Part shown: positions 13,986 to 25,200 of the stretch, in pieces
How positions within the stretch are numbered: the stretch's first letter is position 1
How the letters are laid out: each line of letters starts with the position of its first letter
Origin: Paragordius varius
Taxonomy: Eukaryota; Nematomorpha
Length of the DNA: 64,000 nucleotides
Direction: 5' to 3'
NCBI GenBank assembly: GCA_964247055.1
Contig: OZ176053.1
Location: forward strand, 10,230,001 to 10,294,000
Program-made: the position numbers and the translations under genes
Notes under the pieces: generated by a model
What the model was told of the DNA's origin: nothing
What the model saw: the letters and a program-made list of their open reading frames with translations, nothing else
Databases searched by the model: none

Positions 13986-14487
13986 GTCTTGATATATATA
14001 GAAATATTTAAATACGAGCTTTTATGTTTTATTTTGAATATTATTCTTATGGATTTCATTAACAACATCAACTAGCAGTTATGTAATTATTTGTTAAAAT
14101 TGTATAAAAACTCAATGTTAGTATAACACTGCGCAAATCAGAGCGTATAAAAAAATATCCTGATTTACATATAATCTGATAGATAAATGTATCAGCATAT
14201 TCCTGTGCTTTTTTGTTTTAAGCCTTGAAATTCATTAAAAATCAATATAAATTTTGTGTGATTTATCCATGTCGAAAAACCGTAAAATTTGCATTATGCT
14301 AAATAAAATTCTTTAATAAAGCTAAAATCTTCACAAAAGACAATTAAAATGCATTAGCTGTATTTGTAAAAGCAAAATATATAAAATTTATATTAAGGTC
14401 CGGCCTCCCAAAATCTCAAGTTTTTGATGCGCTCTAAGCTAGTTTTATAAAATATAGAGATTTCGTTATATTTAATATATGCTTGAT

Positions 14488-14731
14488 AAGGGGGTGTTCA
14501 ACACGCGGACCCTTCAAGGCCTTATGTGCGGCTAGCGTTTTTAAGTCCATAATTTGTAAAAATATACTCATAAAATCTTATTAAAATTGATATTTCCAAA
14601 CAAATTTTATTAAATAATTCTATTCAATCGGCAAAAACTCAAAAAATTATTGTGTCTTCATTTTAAGTATGTTTGAAATCCTATAAGAGTCGAAAATGCG
14701 TCCGTGAAGTCATCTTTGTAGGATATCTCTG
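14488..14731. mobile_element. non-autonomous hAT element, second copy
   Basis: Same order of blocks as 3448-3736: GGGGTGTTCAACACGCGG, then TTATGTGCGGCTAGCG, TAATTTGTAAAAATAT, AAAATCTTATTAAAATTGAT, and near the right end GAGTCGAAAATGCG. The right terminus is degraded. Non-coding. Confidence 0.75.
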
Positions 14732-15159
14732 TGCTAATTTATCACATCAAAAAATCATATTTATAAAAATGCATACTTTGTTTAAAAAATTTTGGAAAAA
14801 TTTTAGTGGTGCGGTATTGAAAATCAAACGATTTCGCGAAAAGAGAAAAACCAAATTTATAAACTTAATAAGTTATGTTTTAACTGTTTTCATTTTCCCT
14901 GAGTCTTTCATGGCAACATCCATTTAAAAACGCTTTTTAAAAATTATAATAATAATTTAAAGGACCATTGGCTTTTCTTTCATCCCATAATTTTTGGATT
15001 ATGCAATATTCTTCTCAAGGTGTAAACATCCTGGTTTTTTTATTATAAAATTTCAATTCATGGAAAAATTTTTTATTAGGAGGATGGAGTGGCAGAAAAG
15101 GAGGTGACTACTTTATGCTACATTATGCTAGCTTATTCACATTGTTGGTCAAATTGTAA

Positions 15160-17029
15160 TACTGTAGCATATGTAAGGTGACCAGATTTTTTGAAGGAAA
15201 AAGCGGGACAAATCTGAGAAGGGGAGGGGGGGTTATGAGGTGGGGTGTACAACCAAAAATTTTTATAAAAAAAATTTATTGTAGTATTTATTTATTTTTA
15301 ATTTTAACACAAATACATTATAAATATAAAAAAATATTTAATTCCTTGGTATATTTTTTATTTGAGTGGATGCGTTTTAGCAGATTGTCATCATTTTATA
15401 AATTATTGTAGAAGTCTTCACAAGAATTTGTCAAATTAAATTTGACAGATAAAATGGTAAAGTTTCAACATTTGAATTTGATTTTTCCTATGTCCATATC
15501 TGATTTACTGTGGAAAAAACGCGCTCAGTAGCAGCGTTGGTTCCACGTAAAGATAATGCAAATTCTACAATTTTTAAAATATTGTATGGAACATATGTTT
15601 CAAAATGATGAAATATTTTTAACCATTTCTTTTCTACTGTATTTTTTTCTGTTGTCCATAATTTAAGTTTTTCATTATTAATATATTTTATAACTAATGA
15701 TATTTTAGAAAAAAGCTATTTTCTGAAAGTTTACATTTTGGGAATTTTTGGCAGATGCAGAAATGATTTTTGAATATCGCACCAATTAAATTCTGTTAAA
15801 GTTATCCAATGAAAATGATCAATTTCATTAAATTGCACCGTCCAGTCTTCCAATAATCTTTACAGTTTGTATGAAACATTTTTAATAGTACAGGATATCT
15901 TGGCGTTTTATTAAGCCTTGTTTTTTTAAATTATTTATAATATTGCGGATGGTTACTGGTATAAAATTATTTTATGACCTTTCTTGACATTGGAATTTTA
16001 GGTTAACTTCATTGGCTACTTCGATGGCCGAATTTTGTCACTTTCTATCAATTTAATAACATGAAAGAGAAAAGCTTGATTATGTAGAAACTATAACCAT
16101 ATTGAAGAATCACTTTCAAAAAACTTTTCCAAAATTGTAGGACATTTATTTGTCCTGTGATAAAAAATTAGGATTTTAAAGGATCATTTTTTAAAATTCT
16201 TTCTATAGCTGGCAGAAGAGCAAACCAACGAGTTTTACAATATCCAAGCATTTTTTAATATTGAACTTCTGCATTTGCACAGAATTTCTTAGGCGTTTCA
16301 ACGCGCACCGTGTATATAAAAATAGGAATATACCTTAACAACTACATTTTCCACATCTAGGGGTAACAAATCTGCAGCTGTTTGAATAGCGTTGTGTGTT
16401 ATATGCGCTACATACCCAACGAATATTGTTTTGATTAAGATTATCTGCTAATTACAGAAAATTATTTTTTGTTCGCCTCCTTGCTTTTCCAACGAAGTTC
16501 GTATTGGTGTTGTCACCGCAATATGCGTTTAAATTATTTTTTCCTAGAATATTCATTATTTAAGTAAAATTATGTCGGAATTCGCACCGGGTAGAGATAT
16601 AAAATTTAAAATTTTAATTTTACTCCGGTTTCTGGACCAAAATATTTTATTAACGTAGTATGGCGATATGAAATTAATTTTCAGCAAATCTTTTTGTATT
16701 CAGAAAATGCATATGGCGAAAGGACAATGTATACAATGGCTTCAAATAAAAAACTTTTATTTAAAATTGATATAATTTTAAAGATAACTAATGATAAATT
16801 TAAACGGATAAAAAAAATAAATTTTTTATAAAAAATTTTAATGTATTTAAAAAATTTAATTTTATATAATCGTGAAAAAGCGGGACATTTCTAAAACGCA
16901 GCGGGACGCGGGACAAAGTGTGAAAAAGCGGGACGTCTGGTCACCTTAAGCATATGTTATGAAACAAATATTAAATTGTTTATTTCAAATTTCGTCGTTT
17001 TTCAATTATTTTTTTCATACGCTACTGTA
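15160..17029. mobile_element. TA-flanked MITE split by a hAT insertion
   Basis: Without the insert (15174-16948 plus one target copy) this is a MITE of about 90 bp. Its ends are TACTGTAGCATATG on the left and CATACGCTACTGTA on the right, bounded by TA as in Tc1/mariner-type elements. The same termini bound the intact relative at 56285-56395. The host MITE is older than the hAT it carries. Confidence 0.85.
15174..16948 (-). mobile_element. hAT transposon with decayed transposase
   Basis: 1,775 bp with inverted termini TAAGGTGACCAGA / TCTGGTCACCTTA, each followed inward by AAAGCGGGAC motifs, and flanked by a perfect 8-bp duplication AGCATATG (15166-15173 and 16949-16956). Transposase fragments are readable on the minus strand in scattered frames: VAHITHNAIQTAADLLPLDV (about 16340-16420), TRWFALLPAIERIL (about 16196-16240) and SLRGTNAATERVFSTV (about 15510-15560). 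These match the CxxH-like, TRW and C-terminal dimerisation blocks of hAT transposases of the type close to ZMYM/ZBED-like proteins. Many stops and frame changes interrupt it, so it is not functional. The perfect target duplication points to a fairly recent insertion of an already defective copy, or to slow decay. Confidence 0.93.
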
Positions 17030-17281
17030 TTGCCATCAACTATAGTGTGAATGCAGCATAAATAATGATATTAGTTTGTTTCAAAAATCGAACATTTATG
17101 AATAGGTTACATTGTCGCAAATGACACAGACATCTTGACGTACAATGGATATAGATTCTTCTAAAAGGGTAAATCTCGCCATTGAACGTTTCCTCTTTGA
17201 TGCTATAATTCACAACACCCTGTATGCCAATCATACACAACAAAGAGATGTTTTTTACCTATAATAATATAAAGATACACC

Positions 17282-18213
17282 TTTATTAAAGCCTTTTACG
17301 ATAGGTGCCTGTCCTGACGGTGCCCGACCGAATATATTTTTTGCTATCAATGACTCGTCTAGACAATAGACTTTGTCCAAGGGTATACCGTTCACAAGAC
17401 AGGCATACTCAAATCATTTCTGAAAAACCAGCGAGGAATTGCGCTGTTCAGGTTCTAAAATACACCTTTTGCGCGTATAGTTGATTATTTTAAATATTTT
17501 ATAGTTTTTTATAATATATTTTCCATTCTGTTGGTAATTTATTGATAATCTCATCGACAGTCAATTGACAATCACTATCAAGGATTGTTTTGAATTGCCT
17601 GACTAGACATTCATTGCATTTTATTATCCTAACCTTTTTCAATGGCTCTTTCTCTATCCCCAGAGTCACATTTATGGAACTTATAGATATGTCATAAATC
17701 CACCCTCAACAAAATGACTAGACAATATTAAATTTCAGATTATCAATTTTGGAGAAATGAAAAACCTACCAGATATACGGAAATTACAGAAATTATGAAA
17801 TTATTATTTGGTCGATGAGATGCTTTACTCCAGGGATAGAAAATTATTAAAAAGAGAAAGCAAACCCAAAGGTATATTCTGGTGAAGCAGGTCAAAACAC
17901 TATTGATACTGATTGTGAATTGAATGTGGATTCAATTCTACATAAATTACCCACCGAATATAAAATGTCAAAAAAACTTTATATAAAATATTCGGAATAT
18001 TTAAGCATACGCGCAAGTGTTGTGTGTGTTAAACCTCAATAACGTAATTCTGCGCTGGTTATTCAGAAACGATTTGAATATGCCTGTCTTGTGAAGGGTA
18101 TATCCTTACACAAAATCTATTATTTGTATGAGTCAGGTTTTTCATTAATACCAAAAAATTTTTGGGGTCGGGCACCGTCCGGAGAGGCACCAATCGTTAA
18201 AGCTTTAATAAAT
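17282..18213. mobile_element. long inverted-repeat (fold-back/MULE-like) element
   Basis: The left arm (17282 to about 17515) and right arm (about 17970-18213) are inverted copies of about 240 bp. Shared blocks include TTTATTAAAGC, GACGGTGCCCGACC, TTCACAAGACAGGCAT and TTGCGCGTAT. Weaker similarity continues inward. The minus strand at about 17510-17600 reads DSDCQLTVDEIINKLPTEW and the plus strand at about 17895-17970 reads DTDCELNVDSILHKLPTEY, so both arms carry the same short coding remnant. Long terminal inverted repeats suit a Mutator-like or fold-back element, but I saw no transposase core and no clear target duplication, so the superfamily is open. Confidence 0.75.
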
Positions 18214-20791
18214 ATATTGCTTTGTTTTATTTTATAAAAACGTCTCTCTCAATGTATGATTGCAGTCAATGGTTTTGCAAATATTTCAATAAAAATGGAC
18301 ATTTCAATGAAAATTTTTAAAACCATGTTCAAGATGCCTTTGTCACGAGAACGCACTATGTTTCATTTTGGATTATTCTTCACAACTTATCCCATTAAAA
18401 TCTTTTTCAAACAATTTAAATTGAATTGTGAAAATCAAGAACCTGGAAGCAACATTACAGAATTAAACGATTGTGCGATTAAATCTTATTATCTGAATTG
18501 AAATTTAAGATTTGTTGCTTTAAAAAAGGCTGGAAAATAATAACAGTTCAAACATCATTTTTTATAAGTTTTGCAAAAAAATCATGCCTTCACATTCCTT
18601 CTTTTGGTTTTTATTATATTTTATATGGAGGTGTTATTTTTTTGATTTTTAAACAAGTTTTTATACACATTAAACTAATTTTTTATAATGACTGTACGCT
18701 ATTTTTTGCTCTAGGTCCAACTTAAAGAAATGCACCAAAAAATGTATATCTTAAGCAAACTCAGATGTTTAATGGGTGGAATACGAAAAAAAAGCTAAAA
18801 TTCAAAATAACAGGCGACCCTTAATCCAAAAACCAATCAATGGATCAATATATCCGAGGCGCTTGGAAACATAATAACACATGAGAACATTTTTGAGACG
18901 TGTTGAAATAAATAAATTTGTAAATAAGATTAACAGAGGAGTCAGAAGGAATTAATGGTTAAAACAAAATCACTCTTAGGGAAATTTAAAGTATGCCCTC
19001 TTAATTTACACCAACAACTTCGTGTGGTATAATATCAGCCTGAATGCAAATTACCTAGGCTTTGCTCTCTAGGTTATATTTTTGATAATTTTCACGTTAT
19101 TACTCTAAATTTAAGTTTATATGACCAATCATCCACTTATCCTTTAGAATTTGGATTTTAAAATAACGAAGGACTTTCGTGTGTACATCGGCGATGTTGA
19201 TTGTCTTTTACTGAAGAGACTTCTATAGGTTGAGATGATTCGTATTATGGTACAATATCTAGATTTTATGCTGAGGTGATATGTTATTGTAAGACAACGG
19301 CAATATATTTATAGTTAATTCATACTCTATAAATATCTCGCTGAATATTTTTATATGAAATGAGCAATAAATTTGCATACGTTTCACAATAAAAAGAAAA
19401 GATTTTAACTGAATTTTTGGCCTATTTATCGTTAGGGGTTTTTTACTACAATAAAATAAAGGCATAGGGCTGTCGATAAAAAATCGAAACACAACTAGCC
19501 AAGTATACCATATAGATATATGTCATTATCTATAATATAACTTTTAAGGAAAATGATTTTTTTTTAAAAAATATGCATGTAATCAATCTTTTAAAAGTGT
19601 GTATACTACATCAAAAAGATATTATAAATACCTCTTCAAAAAGCTATGTCTCTAGTATTGCTATAAAAATTAGTAATTTCCAGGAGTTTCTAACATTTTT
19701 TCTCTTATGCTTTTCTTCATGGTGCAAGTACTTAATACGGAAAACTTTTTTTCTCTTTCGCCTTATATGCCACCACATGGAATCCATGAGGCCTAATACA
19801 TAGATTTTTAATTGAAATTACAAGGTAAATGGTATATATCGCTTGTTTGATCCTAAAGTGCTTATGCTTAATAAAAGATTATAATATTTTTAGTTATTAG
19901 ATACCGACTGGCGTCAATTGTTTATTCAGCAACACTTGTATGGAAGTGAACTAATTATTAGTGGTTATAATATATCCGTTTTGGAGAGAGGTAATACGTT
20001 ACCTTTGTAACAATTTTTTTTGCTAAATTTTAACAAATGGATCCATCTGAGAATTTAACCGTGTACTATTTTCTAAATCACATAATAAAAAAGTTTTGAA
20101 ACCTACTTAGGTGGTTTATTTGGCAACTACATTTTAAAGGGATATTTTAAAAAATAAAAATAATCTCTTTACTATGTTCAAGATTGTTATAAATTATATA
20201 CAGCCTGTCCGTGAGAGATTTTATTATTTAGAATCTTTTTAACTAGACTACGAAGGCATGTTCCAAAAACAACAAGGGCAAGAATTATTACATCTAAAAT
20301 GTGTCAATATTTATTGAGAACCTTTATTAGAATTTAATAAAATCGATATAGCTCGCTTTTATGGGTTTATTTTTTAAAAATGTCAGTTTAAAATTTATTT
20401 ACCAAATAAATTAGTTCATTACGATTTAATACTAGTTATGCGATTCAAAAATGGAAATTGATTTAACAAGTTTTTATACGGTATTCAAAAAGATCTGTAT
20501 TCACGAATTTAGCACAAAATATTAAAAAATTAATATTACCACTTCATAGTTAACACAATATAACAACAGATAAATATTATATTCTCTATACCCTTAACCC
20601 AAGAGTTTCTAAGAAAACAGTCAACGCCAGTAGGTTATATTTTGTATTTATAAACATTATTTCTAAATGGGTAATAAAATTGAATAAACGGCATATGCCA
20701 TAAGATTTAAATTTTATTTGAAATATGCTTCAATCCATGGGTTTCATGAAAATTTAAAGCGAAAAAAATTGTTTACGTTTAGAGCTTCGTG
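18214..20791. other. intergenic, nothing recognised
   Basis: About 2.6 kb of AT-rich sequence. Open frames of 63-82 residues (for example 18256-18501 and 19573-19803) resemble no family I know and lack exon-like borders. Weak inverted similarity between about 17040-17250 and 18245-18330 suggests the fold-back element may once have been larger. Confidence 0.5.
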
Positions 20792-21292
20792 TATACCATT
20801 TGCACTTCAAAATGTCCTTGAACATTTCAAGTTGGTCCTTTGACTTTTTTGCTTTGTTTTTAATTTTTATCAATCAATATATCATTCATCTATTTTATCG
20901 TTTTTCTATTCTATGGTTTTTAACCTATTATCTATTATTTAACATTTATCTTAAATCAATATCAACTTTTAATCATTGAGAAACCATATATCTTTATTAA
21001 TTTCTTAAATTTATTTTAAATATTTTTAAGATTTTTAACACGTAATTAAAAAATATATAAATTTTCTGGGTTATTATTTATAATTTTTCACTTAAAACAA
21101 AGTTAATAATTTCGTTATTTTGGAAAATTCAAAAAAATCTGGAATGAATAAATATATAATAGATAAAGAAAATTGGTTAAAAGATAATAAAATAAAAAAA
21201 TACATGCAACAATTATGGTTAAATCAAAATTTACAAATTTTAAGGACCAACTTGAAATGTTCAAGGACCATTGAGGTGCAAATGTTATAGTA
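20792..21292. mobile_element. 0.5-kb TIR element, non-coding
   Basis: Inverted termini of about 47 bp: left TACCATTTGCACTTCAAAAT then CATTTCAAGTTGGTCCTT; right AAGGACCAACTTGAAATG then GAGGTGCAAATGTTATAGTA. The outermost ACCATTTGCA resembles ACCATTTACA of MITE family 1, so the two may share a transposase. The interior is AT-rich without coding sequence. The segment just outside the right end (about 21291-21335) is similar to one at about 41680-41725. Confidence 0.85.
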
Positions 21293-22217
21293 AAAAAATA
21301 CTAAAAAAGGCATTATGTGGTTTAAACCATCGGCTATGAGTGTTCCCTAAAATAAAATCCTAATACCTCAGATATTCTTTATTTTTAAATTTAAATCATT
21401 GGATGCAGTATATTTTGAATTTCAAATATAAGATCTTAATAGGGTTAATTTTAAACCCAGACCACAAAAAGGAATATAAAGATGATTTAAAAGCAATTTT
21501 GTTAAATAAACATTTGAGGTGGCAGTTGAATACGGAAAATCGTTCGATATTTAGAGACTAAGTATTTTAGTATTGATAGTAGCGTGATCATATTAATATA
21601 ATGAGTTTAGTTAAACGGACATTAACTTTTGATATAGAGTGTAAACATATTAAATTACAGTAACACATTTATCATAGAATCAACTTAACTATCAAATGGG
21701 TATCTTCGTTCTAAAGCTTCAATTAAGGGTGGGAATGCCTTTACTGGCAGGCGACCGAGGATCTTACGATTGACGTTATACATTTTACTAGATACTCTCA
21801 AAATCAATCTTTGTTGTATGATTAAAATTATAAGTTCTTTTATATTACAACATTTATTTTTCATTATATATCGATATAATATATTTAATAAATTGAATAT
21901 TCATTTATTGTATACATTTTTAAATATATATATATAGCATTAAAATTCCATATCAATCATGTTTATAGTCTTCGGGATTTTTTTATGTCCTGATGCTTTC
22001 CTCACCGATTTGATCGGTGATGGAATTAAGCGGAAATCGTTCAATGGTAACTTTTATTGTTTTATTTCAAACGGAATAGAAAAACACTAATAAATCCAAG
22101 AAATAACTAAAACAAAAAATAAATATAGCATATCTAAAAGTTAAAAGTCTGTTTTATGACAAATTAATATTTGTATTGGGATTTGTACGGATTGTTGATT
22201 GATATTCCACTAATTTT
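21293..22217. other. left flank of the minisatellite
   Basis: Unique AT-rich DNA with no gene seen. A small hairpin CACCGAT-TTG-ATCGGTG lies at about 22005-22021. The change to the repeat array is abrupt. Confidence 0.5.
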
Positions 22218-25200
22218 AGTTTAACCCTTCTCATATCCACTTCATCCGTTTCTTCTAAAGTTTAACCCTTCTTCATATCCACTTCATCCGTTTCTTCTAA
22301 AGTTTAACCCTTCTTCATATCCACTTCATCCGTTTCTTCCAAAGTTTAACCCTTCTTCATATTCACTTCATCCGTTTCTTCCAAAGTTTAACCCTTCTTC
22401 AATCCACTTCATCCGTTTCTTCCAAAGTTTAACCCTTCTTCATATCCACTTCATCCTTTTATTCTACAGTTTAACCCTTCTTCATATCCACTTCATCCGT
22501 TTCTTCCAAAGTTTAACTCTTCTTCATATCCACTTCATCCGTTTCTTCCAAAGTTTAACCCTTCTTCATATCCACTTCATCCGTTTCTTCTACAGTTTAA
22601 CCCTTCTTCATATCCACTTCATCCGTTTCTTCTACAGTTTAACCCTTCTTCATATCCACTTCATCCGTTTCTTCCAAAGTTTAACCCTTCTTCATATCCA
22701 TTTCATCCGTTTCTTCCAAAGTTTAACCCTTCTTCATATCCACTTCATCCGTTTCTTCTCCAGTTTAACCCTTCTTCATATCCACTTCATCCGTTTCTTC
22801 TACAGTTTAACCCTTCTTCATATCCACTTCATCCGTTTCTTCCAAAGTTTAACCCTTCTTCATATCCATTTCATCCGTTTCTTCCAAAGTTTAACCCTTC
22901 TTCATATCCACTTCATCCGTTTCTTCTACAGTTTAACCCTTCTTCATATCCATTTCATCCGTTTCTTCCAAAGTTTAACCCTTCTTCATATCCACTTCAT
23001 CCGTTTCTTCCAAAGTTTAACCCTTCTTCATATCCACTTCATCCGTTTCTTCTACATTTTAACCCTTCTTCATACCACTTCATCCGTTTCTTCCAAAGTT
23101 TAACCCTTCTTCATATCCACTTCATCCGTTTCTTCTCCAGTTTAACCCTTCTTCATATCCACTTCATCCGTTTCTTCCAAAGTTTAACCCTTCTTCATAT
23201 CCACTTCATCCGTTTCTTCTCCAGTTTAACCCTTCTTCATATCCACTTCATCCGTTTCTTCCAAAGTTTAACCCTTCTTCATATCCACTTCATCCGTTTC
23301 TTCCAAAGTTTAACCCTTCTTCATATCCACTTCATCCGTTTCTTCCAAAGTTTAACCCTTCTTCATATCCATTTCATCCGTTTCTTCCAAAGTTTAACCC
23401 TTCTTCATATCCACTTCATCCGTTTCTTCTACAGTTTAACCCTTCTTCATATCCATTTCATCCGTTTCTTCCAAAGTTTAACCCTTCTTCATATCCACTT
23501 CATCCGTTTCTTCCAAAGTTTAACCCTTCTTCATATCCACTTCATCCGTTTCTTCTACATTTTAACCCTTCTTCATACCACTTCATCCGTTTCTTCCAAA
23601 GTTTAACCCTTCTTCATATCCACTTCATCCGTTTCTTCTCCAGTTTAACCCTTCTTCATATCCACTTCATCCGTTTCTTCCAAAGTTTAACCGTTCTTCA
23701 TATCCACTTCATCCGTTTCTTCCAAAGTTTAACCCTTCTTCATATCCACTTCATCCGTTTCTTCCAAAGTTTAACCCTTCTTCATATCCACTTCATCCAT
23801 TTCTTCTCCAGTTTAACCCTTCTTCATATCCACTTCATCCGTTTCTTCCAAAGTTTAACCCTTCTTCATATCCACTTCATCCGTTTCTTCTCCAGTTTAA
23901 CCCTTCTTCATATCCACTTCATCCGTTTCTTCCAAAGTTTAACCCTTCTTCATATCCACTTCATCCGTTTCTTCTCCAGTTTAACCCTTCTTCATATCCA
24001 TTTCATCCGTTTCTTCCAAAGTTTAACCCTTCTTCATATCCACTTCATCCGTTTCTTCCAAAGTTTAACCCTTCTTCATATCCACTTCATCCGTTTCTTC
24101 CAAAGTTTAACCCTTCTTCATATCCACTTCATCCGTTTCTTCTACAGTTTAACCCTTCTTCATATCCATTTCATCCGTTTCTTCCAAAGTTTAACCCTTC
24201 TTCATATCCACTTCATCCGTTTCTTCCAAAGTTTAACCCTTCTTCATATCCACTTCATCCGTTTCTTCCAAAGTTTAACCCTTCTTCATATCCACTTCAT
24301 CCGTTTCTTCTACAGTTTAACCCTTCTTCATATCCATTTCATCCGTTTCTTCCAAAGTTTAACCCTTCTTCATATCCACTTCATCCGTTTCTTCTCCAGT
24401 TTAACCCTTCTTCATATCCACTTCATCCGTTTCTTCTACAGTTTAACCCTTCTTCATATCCACTTCATCCGTTTCTTCCAAAGTTTAACCCTTCTTCATA
24501 TCCATTTCATCCGTTTCTTCCAAAGTTTAACCCTTCTTCATATCCACTTCATCCGTTTCTTCTCCAGTTTAACCCTTCTTCATATCCACTTCATCCGTTT
24601 CTTCTACAGTTTAACCCTTCTTCATATCCACTTCATCCGTTTCTTCCAAAGTTTAACCCTTCTTCATATCCATTTCATCCGTTTCTTCCAAAGTTTAACC
24701 CTTCTTCATATCCACTTCATCCGTTTCTTCTCCAGTTTAACCCTTCTTCATATCCACTTCATCCGTTTCTTCTACAGTTTAACCCTTCTTCATATCCACT
24801 TCATCCGTTTCTTCCAAAGTTTAACCCTTCTTCATATCCATTTCATCCGTTTCTTCCAAAGTTTAACCCTTCTTCATATCCACTTCATTCGTTTCTTCTC
24901 CGGTTTAACCCTTCTTCATATCCATTTCATCCGTTTCTTCTCCAGTGTAACCCTTCTTCATATCCACTTCATCCGTTTCTTCCAAAGTTTAACCCTTCTT
25001 CATATCCATTTCATCCGTTTCTTCCAAAGTTTAACCCTTCTTCATATCCACTTCATCCGTTTCTTCTCCAGTTTAACCCTTCTTCATATCCACTTCATCC
25101 GTTTCTTCTACAGTTTAACCCTTCTTCATATCCACTTCATCCGTTTCTTCCAAAGTTTAACCCTTCTTCATATCCATTTCATCCGTTTCTTCCAAAGTTT

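Larger units (their letters stand above)
13419..15159. other. intergenic, transposon relics only
   Basis: 5' flank of the GTPBP3 gene. It holds two short hAT relics, listed separately. The rest is AT-rich with no coding sequence I can support. Confidence 0.6.

Noticed and set aside
17040-17243. Minus-strand frame with a cysteine-rich stretch (TSRCLCHLRQC)
   Set aside because: No family match and no partner motif. It lies beside the fold-back element and probably belongs to transposon debris.
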